Below, one piece after another: positions 37,403-47,851 of a DNA stretch of 64,000 bases. The first letter of the stretch is position 1, and every line of letters starts with the position of its first letter. A program made the translations under genes and the position numbers. A model generated the notes under the pieces. It worked only from the letters and a program-made list of their open reading frames with translations, was not told the DNA's origin and ran no database searches. This DNA is from an uncultured Rhodospirillales bacterium (GTDB taxonomy: Bacteria > Pseudomonadota > Alphaproteobacteria > Acetobacterales > Acetobacteraceae), in assembly GCA_903844135.1 (NCBI GenBank), contig CAIMSN010000091.1:18651-82650 (forward strand), read 5' to 3'.

Positions 37403-40400
37403 ATGAGCGCCGCCACGCAAGCGCCCTCGGCTACCGGGCAGGCCCAGAGTCCGCAGCGAGGCGAGCCGGGCGAGACGCACTATCTGCCGGCCGGCGCGCT
37501 GCACCTGATCCAGCACTCCGGACTGTTCGACCTCGACTACTACCTGGCCTGCAATCCGGACATGGCGCCGCTGCGACAGGAGGCGCTGGCGCACTACCAT
37601 CAATATGGCTGGAGCGAGGGCCGCAAGCCCAACCTGTATTTCGATCCCGCCTGGTATCTGGAGCAGAACGAGGACGTCGCGGCGCAGGGGATCGATCCGT
37701 TGCTGCACTACATCCTGCGCGGCGAGGCGGAGGGGTGCCGCCCGGGGATGTGGTTCGATCCGACCTGGTATCGCGCCAACCACGAGGTGCCGGACGGCAT
37801 GCACGCGCTACGCCATTACCTGCTGAACCGCGCCGGCGGCACGGTGAGCGCGATGGCCGAGTTCGACACGCCGTTCTATCTGCGCACCTATCCCGACGTC
37901 GCCGAGGCGGGCATCGATCCGCTCGAGCACTACATGGTGCAGGGGTTCCGCGAGGCCAGACGCCCGTTCGCCGGGTTCGATCCGGCCTTCTACCGGCAGC
38001 GCTACCTGGACGGCTCGACCGACGCCAATCCGCTGCTGCACTACCTGGCGCATCGCGAGCGGGCCGACGTGCATCCGAGCCTGCCGGCCGGCGAGACCAC
38101 GCTGCCGCGCGAGATGCGCCGCAACACCAGGCCGGGCCCGTTCTTCGAGACCGTGCGGGCGCTGCCCGGCACGGCGATCCGGCGGGCGCGGGTGCTGGCG
38201 TACTACCTGCCGCAATTCCATGCGATGAAACGCAACGACGACTGGTGGGGCGAGGGCTTCACCGAATGGACCAACGTGGCGCGCGGCCTGCCGCGTTTCG
38301 CCGGCCACTACCAGCCGCGCATCCCGCGCGATCTCGGCCATTACCGCCTGGAGGGCACCGCGGTGCTGCGACGCCAGGCGGAGATGGCGCGCGCGGCCGG
38401 GATCGAAGGGTTCGTGTTCTATTTCTACTGGTTCAATCGCGAACGCCTGCTCGACGGTCCGCTGGAGGCGCTGCTCGCCGACCGCTCGGTGGCTCTGCCG
38501 TTCTGCCTGATGTGGGCCAACGAGAACTGGACCAGGAGCTGGGACGGCTCGAACAAGGACGTGCTGATCAGCCAGGACTTCCTGCCCGAGGACGAGCTGC
38601 CGCTGATCGACTGCTTCGCGCGCCACTTCGCCGATCCGCGCTACATCCGCGTCGGCGGCCGGCCGCTGCTGATGCTGTACCGGATCGGCGTGATCCCGGA
38701 ACCGGCCGAGACCATCGCCCGCTGGCGCGGCCTGTTCCGGGATCGCGCCGGCGAGGACCCGCTGTTCGTGATGTCGCAGAGCTTCGGCGACGAGGATCCG
38801 CGCGCCTACGGTCTCGACGGGGCGATCGAGTTTCCGCCGCACAAGCTGGTCGGCGGACTGCAGACCATCAATGCCGGCCTGACCATGCTGGACACCGACT
38901 TCGACGGCCAGGTCTACGATTACGAGCAGGTGGCGCAGGGCGCGCTGACCGCGCCGGCGCCGCCGTTCCCGCTGATCCGTACCGCTGCGCCGTCCTGGGA
39001 CAACGATGCGCGCCGCCAGGGCAGCGGGCTGGTGCTGCATGGCTCGACGCCGGCCCGCTACGAGGCGTGGCTGGAGGGGCTGGTGCGGCGCGCCAACGCG
39101 GAGCCGTTCCATGGCGAGCCGATCGTGTGCGTGAACGCCTGGAACGAATGGGCCGAGGGCGCCTACCTGGAGCCGGACCTGCATCACGGCGCCGCCTATC
39201 TGAACGCCACCGGACGCGCCGTCACCGGCTTCGGCCGGCCGTCGCTGCAGGGCCGTATGCTGCTGGTCGGGCACGACGCGTTCCAGGCCGGCGCGCAGGC
39301 GCTGCTGCTCAACATCGGACGCCAGCTCAAGCGCCAGCATGGGGTGGAGATCGAATTCCTGCTGCTGGGATCTGGCAAGCTGCTCGACGGCTACGAGGCG
39401 GTCGGCCGCACGACGGTGGTGGACGCGACCGATCCGTCGCTGCCCGAGCGCCTGGCGCGGCTGCGGTCGCAGGGCTTCGGCGCCGCGATCGTCAACAGCG
39501 CGGCATCGTCGCCGATCGCGCGGGCGCTGTCGGATGCCGGGATCGATTTCGTACTGCTGGTCCACGAGCTGCCGGCGCTGCTCGGCGAGAAGCATCTCCT
39601 GCCCGGCCTGCGCGACGCGTCGCTGCTGGCCGCGAGGACGGTGTTTCCGGCCGAGGCGGTCAGGGATGCGGTGCGTCCGCTGCTGCCGGTCGGCGATGAG
39701 CGCACCGTGCTGCTGCCGCAGGGCCTGTATGCCGAGGTCGGTTTCTCCGGCCGGCATCGCGCTACGATCAGGGCGCGGCTGGGCGTGGAAGCCGGCGACA
39801 TCCTGCTGGTGGGAGTCGGCTACGGCGACATGCGCAAGGGGTTCGACCTGTTCCTGCAGATGTGGCGGCTGCTGTCGGCGCGCCGGCAGGGCGGGCGCCG
39901 GCGCCACGCGCGCATCCATGCGCTGTGGCTGGGCAACCTCGATCCCGGCCTGCGCACCTATCTCGCGGCCGAGCTGGAGGCGGCGGTCGCCAGCGGGACG
40001 TTCCATCTGCCGGGCCACGTGCACGATGCGCCGGACCATCTGAGTGCGGCGGACGGTTTCGTGCTCACCTCGCGCGAGGATCCGCTGCCGAGCGTGGTGA
40101 TGGAGGCGCTGGCCAGCGGCCTGCCGGTGGCGGCGTTCGAGGAGAGCGGCGGCATTCCCGGGCTGCTGCGCCGTTTCGAGACCGGCGCGCTGGCGCCGCT
40201 CGGCGACGTGGCGACGCTGGCGCGGCATGCGCTCGCCCTGGCGCAGGAGGGTCACGACCAGCCGGCGCCGCGGCGCGCCAGGATCGGCCGGGGCTTCGCG
40301 CGCCGGCTCTGCTTCGCGCGCTATGTCGGCGAGCTGCTGGCGCTGGCGCAGCCCGGGCTGCGCCGCATCTCGGTGGTGGTGCCGAGCTACAACTACGCGC

Positions 40401-41218
40401 GCTACATGCATCAGCGCCTGGCGTCGATCTTCGCGCAGGGCCATCCGGTGGCGGAGGTGATCGTGCTGGACGACGCCTCGTCGGACGACAGCGTCGCGCA
40501 GGCGCGGGCCTGCGCGCTGGAATGGGGCCGGCAGGTGCGGATCGTGGCGCGCAAGACCAATTCCGGCTCGGTGTTCCGGCAATGGCAGCGCGCGGTGGCG
40601 GAGGCCAGCGGCGACTGGGTCTGGATCGCCGAGGCCGACGATTCCGCCGATCCTCGCCTGCTGGAGACGCTGACGCAGGCGCTGGATGCGGCGCCCGACG
40701 CGGTGCTGGCGTTCTGCGACAGCCGGTCGGTGGACGCCGACGGCAATCCGGTCTCGGACAGCTACAAGTCGTACTACGCGACCACGGTCGGCACGGCGCT
40801 CGATACCGACGGTCTGCATGACGGGCCGGACTTCGTCCGCACCATCCTGGGCGAGCGCAACCTGATCCTGAACGCCAGCGGGGTGCTGTTCCAGAAGAAG
40901 GCGCTCCGGTCGGCGCTGGCGCGGCTGGGCGACGATCTGCTCAGCTTCCGGGTCGCCGGCGACTGGCGGCTCTATATCGAGCTGCTGAGCCAGCCCGGCG
41001 CCCAGGTGGCCTATGTCGCCGATCCGCTGAACGTGCATCGGCGGCACGGCGACAGCACCACGCACCGGCTGGCGGCACAGAAGCATCTGGGCGAGATCGC
41101 GCGCATCCATCGTCTGATCGGCCAGCAGCCGGCGGTGCTGGACGAGGACCGGATGAAGCAGCGCGCCTACCGGACGCAGCTCGCCGAGCAGTTCGGGCTG
41201 AAGCTGGCGGGGGAGTGA
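37403..41218 (+). CDS. Multidomain polysaccharide glycosyltransferase: repeats + WbsX/GH99-like + GT4 + GT2
   Basis: This 1271-residue cytoplasmic protein begins with five ~37-residue repeats at about 42-78, 80-115, 118-145, 154-188 and 192-222, each of the form FDxxxYLxxxPDVAxxGIDPLxHYxxxGxxEGRxP. A WbsX/GH99-like domain follows (about 262-640), recognised by VLAYYLPQFHAMKRNDDWWG, GFTEWTN, YYWFNRERLL-type and VNAWNEWAEGAYLEPD with Glu582. A GT4-type domain covers about 640-985 (GYGDMRKGFDLFLQM, SREDPLPSVVMEALASGLPVAAF). A GT2 domain starts near 988 (ISVVVPSYNYARYMHQRL, DDASSDDS). WbsX domains occur in O-antigen/capsule loci. The fusion suggests one protein adding several sugars to a surface glycan. 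It stands alone, not in a typical glycan cluster. Confidence 0.88.
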   Translation: MSAATQAPSATGQAQSPQRGEPGETHYLPAGALHLIQHSGLFDLDYYLACNPDMAPLRQEALAHYHQYGWSEGRKPNLYFDPAWYLEQNEDVAAQGIDPLLHYILRGEAEGCRPGMWFDPTWYRANHEVPDGMHALRHYLLNRAGGTVSAMAEFDTPFYLRTYPDVAEAGIDPLEHYMVQGFREARRPFAGFDPAFYRQRYLDGSTDANPLLHYLAHRERADVHPSLPAGETTLPREMRRNTRPGPFFETVRALPGTAIRRARVLAYYLPQFHAMKRNDDWWGEGFTEWTNVARGLPRFAGHYQPRIPRDLGHYRLEGTAVLRRQAEMARAAGIEGFVFYFYWFNRERLLDGPLEALLADRSVALPFCLMWANENWTRSWDGSNKDVLISQDFLPEDELPLIDCFARHFADPRYIRVGGRPLLMLYRIGVIPEPAETIARWRGLFRDRAGEDPLFVMSQSFGDEDPRAYGLDGAIEFPPHKLVGGLQTINAGLTMLDTDFDGQVYDYEQVAQGALTAPAPPFPLIRTAAPSWDNDARRQGSGLVLHGSTPARYEAWLEGLVRRANAEPFHGEPIVCVNAWNEWAEGAYLEPDLHHGAAYLNATGRAVTGFGRPSLQGRMLLVGHDAFQAGAQALLLNIGRQLKRQHGVEIEFLLLGSGKLLDGYEAVGRTTVVDATDPSLPERLARLRSQGFGAAIVNSAASSPIARALSDAGIDFVLLVHELPALLGEKHLLPGLRDASLLAARTVFPAEAVRDAVRPLLPVGDERTVLLPQGLYAEVGFSGRHRATIRARLGVEAGDILLVGVGYGDMRKGFDLFLQMWRLLSARRQGGRRRHARIHALWLGNLDPGLRTYLAAELEAAVASGTFHLPGHVHDAPDHLSAADGFVLTSREDPLPSVVMEALASGLPVAAFEESGGIPGLLRRFETGALAPLGDVATLARHALALAQEGHDQPAPRRARIGRGFARRLCFARYVGELLALAQPGLRRISVVVPSYNYARYMHQRLASIFAQGHPVAEVIVLDDASSDDSVAQARACALEWGRQVRIVARKTNSGSVFRQWQRAVAEASGDWVWIAEADDSADPRLLETLTQALDAAPDAVLAFCDSRSVDADGNPVSDSYKSYYATTVGTALDTDGLHDGPDFVRTILGERNLILNASGVLFQKKALRSALARLGDDLLSFRVAGDWRLYIELLSQPGAQVAYVADPLNVHRRHGDSTTHRLAAQKHLGEIARIHRLIGQQPAVLDEDRMKQRAYRTQLAEQFGLKLAGE

Positions 41219-41240
41219 CGGGTGCCTGGCCGGCTCTCTC

Positions 41241-41278
41241 GGGTCATCGCCGGCGCCGATAGACGCGGGCGATGACCC
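41241..41278. terminator. Hairpin between the glycosyltransferase and katG
   Basis: Arms GGGTCATCGCC (41241-41251) and GGCGATGACCC (41268-41278) form a perfect 11-bp stem with a 16-base loop, 22 bases after the glycosyltransferase stop. There is no T-run, but the position fits a terminator that also separates katG from upstream transcription. Confidence 0.55.
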
Positions 41279-41334
41279 CTATAGGCGCGGTCGATTATCG
41301 CCGGCGCTCCCGCCGGGCTAACGTCTGCCCATAG

Positions 41335-43578
<2,244 letters not shown>

Positions 43579-43605
43579 TCGTTCCAGCCCGGGTCCGGTC
43601 TGGTG

Positions 43606-43634
43606 GGGCGGCGCTTCCGAACGGGGCGCCGCCC
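43606..43634. terminator. Bidirectional terminator between katG and cupin gene
   Basis: Arms GGGCGGCGC (43606-43614) and GCGCCGCCC (43626-43634) form a perfect 9-bp GC stem with an 11-base loop, followed by TTGCCTTG. It lies between convergent stops at 43578 and 43650. Confidence 0.7.
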
Positions 43635-43649
43635 TTGCCTTGTCCGGGC

Positions 43650-44108
43650 TCAACCCGCGGTCGGGTATGGCGTCCCGTCGCGATGACGCTGTCCGCCTTG
43701 CGGCGTCCAGACCAGGTCCACGTCGGAGTATGTCACCGTCGACCGCTCCGGAGGGCTCACCGCCAGCAGCACCAGGTTGGTGTCGGCGTGATTGACGATC
43801 GTGTGGCCGTTGCCGTCGTTCTTCGGGAACACGGCGATGTCGCCCGCCACCATGATGGTCGCGCCGGACTCGTCGATCAGCGTGCCGGTCCCGGACAGCA
43901 CCACGACGAGCTCGTCCTCGCCCTCGTGCCAGTGACGCTGCGACGACCAGCAGCCCGGCGGCAGGACGACATGGTTGGCGTTGAAATCGACCGCGCCGCC
44001 GGCCCGGCCGACGGCGCGGGACTCGCGCCCGGCGAGCGGCAGGCTGAACGGATGCGGATAGTCGCCGCCCCGCTTCGGCGCGATCGCGGCGAGGTCGATC
44101 TTCGGCAT
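43650..44108 (-). CDS. Cupin-domain protein
   Basis: This 152-residue single-domain cupin has cupin motif 1 as HWHEGEDELVVVLSGTGTLID (metal ligands His-x-His and Glu) and motif 2 as PKNDGNGHTIVNHADTNL with the last His. An N-terminal strand region (YPHPFSLPLAGRESRAVG) and LPPGCWSSQRHWHEGEDE resemble small cupins that act as sugar isomerase-like or gentisate-like proteins, or as metabolite sensors. No substrate can be named. It is monocistronic, between the katG terminator and the S53 peptidase gene. Confidence 0.8.
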   Translation of the reverse strand: MPKIDLAAIAPKRGGDYPHPFSLPLAGRESRAVGRAGGAVDFNANHVVLPPGCWSSQRHWHEGEDELVVVLSGTGTLIDESGATIMVAGDIAVFPKNDGNGHTIVNHADTNLVLLAVSPPERSTVTYSDVDLVWTPQGGQRHRDGTPYPTAG

Positions 44109-44255
44109 GCGCTCACTCCACCGGCTGCAGGACAGACGGCAGGATAGCCCGATCGCCCGGACGCGGCGATTCGGCTCCTCGACCGACGCCCGACATGCAA
44201 GGGCGGCGTCCCGTCTCCGGAACGCCGCCCCTCGGAGCTGGCCGGACGGCGCGGC

Positions 44256-46421
44256 TCAGTTCAGCGCGGCCCTCGACTGGGCGGTCACCAGCTTGGCGCC
44301 GGCGGCCCAGCCATTGACCAGGTTGGTGGCGTTGACCGAGCCCAGGCCGGTGGCGAAGTCCCAGCCTGTGGTGGTGCCGTAGGCGGGGGCATAGGCGGTG
44401 GTGCTGGTGGAGAGCACGCCGTTGGTGCCGCTCGGGCGGTAGCAGTTGTGCGTGCCGGTGCAGTTCACGTCCATGTCGCCCTTGGTGACGTCATAGAACA
44501 CGCAGGAGCTGGCGGCGGCGTTGCCGCTGCTGGAGTTGCACGACGCGCTGCCGGAGCTGCCGTATTCCGACTTGGCGATCGCGTAATAGACCGGGTTCGG
44601 ATTGCCCTGCGCGGCGCCCTGCTTCTGGTTCACCAGCGCCTGGATGCCGGCCAGGATCGGCGAGGCGAACGAGGTGCCGCCGGCGCCGGACCAGCCGCTG
44701 GGCGCGCCGGTGCAGGCCGCGCCCTGGTCGGCCGTGTCGGAGTCGCAATAGACGTAGTAATGGCCCCAGGCGCCGTTGGCGGCGAACAGCGACACGTCGG
44801 GGATGTCACGCACGCCGTCGGACGGGTTGCCGACGATCGACTGCCAGGACGGCTTGGCGGTGCCCTTGCAGGAGCCGCTGACGACGCCGCTGGTGGACGG
44901 GCTGCCGGTGGCGCAGCCGCTCGGGCCGCCGCTGCCGCTGGCGGTGGTCAGGTAGTCTGCCTTGCCGGTCGAGGAGTTGCAGAAGCCGCTGGTGCCGTAG
45001 GTGGTGCTGTAGCCGGCGGCGGCCGCGAGCAGAGAACTGGCGCAGGAATCGTTCCAGGGGATTTCCGGGATGTAGCTCTTGGCCGAGCCGTAGGTGGAGC
45101 CGTTGCTGCTGTTCCAGTAGGTGCTGGTGGTGCCGGCCGCGGTGTCGCCGAAATCCGTGCCGCCGACGGCGACATTGTAGGGGGTGGAGGCGAAGCCGCT
45201 GACGGCGATGCCGTGGGTGGCCTTGGTCAGGTCGGCGTCGCAGCTCGCCGCGCCCTCGTCGCCGGACGAGACGAACACCGAGACGCCCATCGCCACCGCC
45301 TGCTGGTAGGTGCTGCTGTAGGCGGCATTGGCGGTGGCGCCGTTCTCCGCCTCGCATTCGCCGTAGCTGATGGAGACGATGGCGGGCGGACTGCCGGCGT
45401 TCAGCAGGTTCTGCAGCGCGATCAGGCCGCCGAAGGTGGTGCTGGTGTCCTTGCAGGAGGCGAGCTCGATCTTGGCGCTGGGCGCCGACGCGCTGGCCCA
45501 CTCGGCATCGAGCGTGGCCTCGCTCTCGCTGCCGGCGACGGTGCCGGGATCGGCGCAGGACGAGCCGCTGGCGGTCGGGTGGACCTGGACGAACGAGCCG
45601 GCGGTATAGCCGGACAGGCCAAGCGTGGAGCGGAAGGTGGTCCAGTCCGCGGTCTTGTAGACGTCGGTGTCCTCGATCACGACGATGGTCTGGCCCTGGC
45701 CGGAGGTGCCGGCGCTGAACAGCGGGTTCAGGTTGTAGATCGTGGCCAGATCGGCCGGCACCACCGCATGGTAGGTCGAGCCGCCGCTGCTGAAGGTGTA
45801 GGCGGGACGCGGCCGGAAGGCCGGGTGCGGCCGGAAGTCGTTCAGCGAGACGATGCCGCGCACGATGCCGGACAGGGCGGCGGGAATGGTCGGATTGCTC
45901 ATGTTGGCGATATGCTGGACGCCGCCGACGCTGAGCGCGTGGATCGCGGTGCCGAAGGCGCCCTTCACCTGGCCGGCGGTGCCGGAGAAGTCGATCACCA
46001 TCCGGTTCGGCTGTACGCCGTTGACGGTGAAGCCCTTGCTCTGCAGCCAGGCGGTGACGTCCTGGATATCCGCCATCTGCGGCCCGAACAGGCTGCCGAA
46101 CTGGTCGGCGGTCAGCCAGCGATGGAAATCGGCCGACTGCGGATCGCTCAGGGCGGCGATGTAGCTCTCGAGCGCCGCCTTGGCCGAGGCGGGGCGATCG
46201 AGCAGCAACTGCATGTGGTCCAGCGTCATGCCGGCCGGCACCAGACCGCGATCGTTGGCGGCGTTCGCCTCCGACCTGACATTGCCCGGCAAGGCGACGG
46301 TCCGGGCGTCGTCGATACGGTCGGTGATCAGGCGGGCACCGGTCTGGGCGACGGCCGGCGTCGCCGCCAGGGAAGCGGCCGCGAATCCGGCTCGCAGAAG
46401 CGCATTCAGTCTCGATGGCAC
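44256..46421 (-). CDS. Secreted S53-family peptidase, larger paralogue
   Basis: This 721-residue exported pro-peptidase starts at a GTG with GAGGAGA five bases upstream. It has a signal peptide (LNALLRAGFAAASLAATPAVAQ), a pro-kumamolisin activation domain (about 40-210, with FHRWLTADQFGSLFGP), and a sedolisin catalytic domain: SEATLDAEW (ExxxD, Glu/Asp), FVSSGDEGAASC (oxyanion Asp) and the nucleophile Ser584 in GGTSFASPILAG. It carries at least a dozen Cys and many Ser/Gly/Thr loops absent from the first S53 enzyme at 4.9-6.8 kb, and a C-terminal ATGLGSVNATNLV calcium-site ending. These are likely separate extracellular digestive enzymes for acidic niches. Confidence 0.92.
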   Translation of the reverse strand: MPSRLNALLRAGFAAASLAATPAVAQTGARLITDRIDDARTVALPGNVRSEANAANDRGLVPAGMTLDHMQLLLDRPASAKAALESYIAALSDPQSADFHRWLTADQFGSLFGPQMADIQDVTAWLQSKGFTVNGVQPNRMVIDFSGTAGQVKGAFGTAIHALSVGGVQHIANMSNPTIPAALSGIVRGIVSLNDFRPHPAFRPRPAYTFSSGGSTYHAVVPADLATIYNLNPLFSAGTSGQGQTIVVIEDTDVYKTADWTTFRSTLGLSGYTAGSFVQVHPTASGSSCADPGTVAGSESEATLDAEWASASAPSAKIELASCKDTSTTFGGLIALQNLLNAGSPPAIVSISYGECEAENGATANAAYSSTYQQAVAMGVSVFVSSGDEGAASCDADLTKATHGIAVSGFASTPYNVAVGGTDFGDTAAGTTSTYWNSSNGSTYGSAKSYIPEIPWNDSCASSLLAAAAGYSTTYGTSGFCNSSTGKADYLTTASGSGGPSGCATGSPSTSGVVSGSCKGTAKPSWQSIVGNPSDGVRDIPDVSLFAANGAWGHYYVYCDSDTADQGAACTGAPSGWSGAGGTSFASPILAGIQALVNQKQGAAQGNPNPVYYAIAKSEYGSSGSASCNSSSGNAAASSCVFYDVTKGDMDVNCTGTHNCYRPSGTNGVLSTSTTAYAPAYGTTTGWDFATGLGSVNATNLVNGWAAGAKLVTAQSRAALN

Positions 46422-46517
46422 AGGCGTCTCCTCTTCGTCTGGAAGCGATCGTCGTGAGCGTCTTGGCTGGGTTGCAACGCAGGCATAGGAGACCGGCCAG
46501 CAACACAGCGCAATATT

Positions 46518-46531
46518 CAAACGATCGTTTG
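46518..46531. promoter_or_regulatory. Perfect 14-bp palindrome upstream of the second S53 gene
   Basis: CAAACGATCGTTTG is a perfect palindrome in an AT-rich stretch, 97 bases upstream of the GTG of the S53 peptidase and beyond the DUF1653 stop at 46588. It has the form of a dimeric repressor or activator site. The regulator is not identifiable. Confidence 0.4.
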
Positions 46532-46587
46532 CAGCGGTCGGCGCGGACCAAGAATGAGATGCGCTGATGCGATCTCGGGAGAAGTCT

Positions 46588-46812
46588 TCACAGGCGGACG
46601 AAACGCGGCACCTTTGTCCCGCCGACATCCACCGTGCCGGCCCAGAGCGAGAGCGGCCTCACCCAGAGGCTCTGATCCGCCTCGGCGCGATACACCACCA
46701 GCCATTCCTCGGTCTCGCTATGGCGGGCGGTCAGCAGCACGGTGTAGTGGCCGCCCTTGTAGTGGCGCCAGGCGCCCGGCGAGGGGTGGCCGGGGTGCTG
46801 GTCGGTCGGCAT
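46588..46812 (-). CDS. DUF1653-family small protein
   Basis: This 74-residue protein matches DUF1653: RHYKGGHYTVLLTARHSETEEWLVVYRA, then LWVRPLSLWAGTVDVGGTKVPRFVRL, the usual Y-x-H-x-K/R-G-x-Y and V-Y and V-R-P-L landmarks. The family is widespread in bacteria but uncharacterised; it is sometimes found attached to other enzymes. The ATG lies 78 bases from the divergent secreted-protein gene. It precedes the S53 peptidase on the same strand, but a 166-base gap with a palindrome separates them. Confidence 0.85.
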   Translation of the reverse strand: MPTDQHPGHPSPGAWRHYKGGHYTVLLTARHSETEEWLVVYRAEADQSLWVRPLSLWAGTVDVGGTKVPRFVRL

Positions 46813-46890
46813 CGGTCGGGCCTCGTCGCGGTGGCGGGGAGCCCCTATGGTGCAACGATGCCGAATGCTCGGCCAACCGGAAGACCGCCC

Positions 46891-47457
46891 ATGATCCGCC
46901 GCCTCGCCGTCCGCTCCGCCTCCTGCGCCGGCTTTCTGCTCGCCGTGCTGCCGTCGCTGCCGGCGGACTCGGCGCCGCACGCGACCCATCATCACCACAA
47001 GGCCGCCGCCGCCAATCCGGTGATCCTGACCCAGCAGCCCGGCACCGCTCTGGATACCGCCGCGCGGCAGTTGAACGCCGAGGATCTGGCCGGCGCCGCC
47101 AAACGCGGCGAGACCCCGGTGGTGCTGATCGGTTCGGCGCCGCTCTCCACCAGCCATGGCGAGCCGGCTCTGTTCGTGCAGGTGCAGTCGGCCAGCCTGT
47201 GCGGCTCGGCCGGCTGCTCGACCTCGGTCTATCTGCGCCATGACGGCAACTGGTCCAAGGTGCTGGATTCCGTGAGCGGCCCGATCAAGGTGCTGGCGAC
47301 CAGCGCCGGCGGGATGCACGATCTGCAGGTCGGCGACAAGGATCGCTGGACCTGGTTCGGCTCGGCCTACCACGACACGCTGCCGGCGGCGCCGATCGGC
47401 AACCTGAAGCGCTCGGTCGAGCGGCACCAGCAACAGCTCAAGCAGCAAGGCGGCTGA
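46891..47457 (+). CDS. Secreted hypothetical protein
   Basis: This 188-residue protein has a signal peptide (RRLAVRSASCAGFLLAVLPSLPADSAP) followed by a His cluster (HATHHHHK) directly after the probable cleavage site. The mature part contains a Cys pair (SLCGSAGCSTSVYLRHDGNW) likely forming a disulphide, and KVLATSAGGMHDLQVG, reminiscent of periplasmic proteins of unknown function. The His cluster could bind metal, but it may be incidental. ATG 46891 is chosen from GGAAG upstream and the signal peptide. It is followed by tRNA-Gly on the opposite strand. Confidence 0.7.
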   Translation: MIRRLAVRSASCAGFLLAVLPSLPADSAPHATHHHHKAAAANPVILTQQPGTALDTAARQLNAEDLAGAAKRGETPVVLIGSAPLSTSHGEPALFVQVQSASLCGSAGCSTSVYLRHDGNWSKVLDSVSGPIKVLATSAGGMHDLQVGDKDRWTWFGSAYHDTLPAAPIGNLKRSVERHQQQLKQQGG

Positions 47458-47490
47458 GGGGCGAGCCTGGTCGCGGGCCAGGGAACCGCA

Positions 47491-47564
47491 TGGAGCGGGT
47501 GAAGGGAATCGAACCCTCGTATGCAGCTTGGGAAGCTGCCGTTCTACCATTGAACTACACCCGC
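47491..47564 (-). tRNA. tRNA-Gly (anticodon CCC)
   Basis: The complete cloverleaf reads leftward: acceptor GCGGGTG pairs with CACCCGC, D arm GTTC/GAAC, anticodon stem GCAGC/GCTGC around loop TTCCCAA (anticodon CCC, reading GGG), and T arm GAGGG TTCGATT CCCTT. The discriminator T and an encoded CCA complete the 74-nt gene. Confidence 0.97.
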
Positions 47565-47698
47565 CCGGCAGTGTGCCGGACCGAAGGCCGGCCTCGCTTA
47601 TAGGGCTGGCAAAACCGCTCCGCAACGGCTCGGTTGACGCGGGCTCGTCCGGGCTCCTAGAAGTTGGGTCGTGCGACACGCCGGCTCCGGCGCTTCGG

Positions 47699-47760
47699 AC
47701 CCTCGTGATTTGTCCGGCCGGATTGCGGCGAGGTGAAACAAGCGCGCTAAAGAGGCCCTG
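47699..47760 (+). promoter_or_regulatory. SAM-II riboswitch (metZ leader)
   Basis: The leader carries the compact SAM-II (SAM_alpha) pattern in order: P1 strand CCTCG (47701-47705), GTGATTTG, P1 partner CGAGG (47729-47733), GTGAAACAAG, then the pseudoknot segment GCTAAAGAGG (47746-47755). Conserved bases and spacing match alphaproteobacterial examples as I recall them. It ends about 95 bases ahead of the metZ start, so S-adenosylmethionine binding would lower metZ expression. Confidence 0.88.
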
Positions 47761-47851
47761 GCGGTCAGCGCGTGCGATGCTCTCCGTCTCGGCGTCCAGG
47801 TCCGGGCCCGCCCGCCGTCCCGATCGGCGGGTCTTCCCGACACGCGACCAG

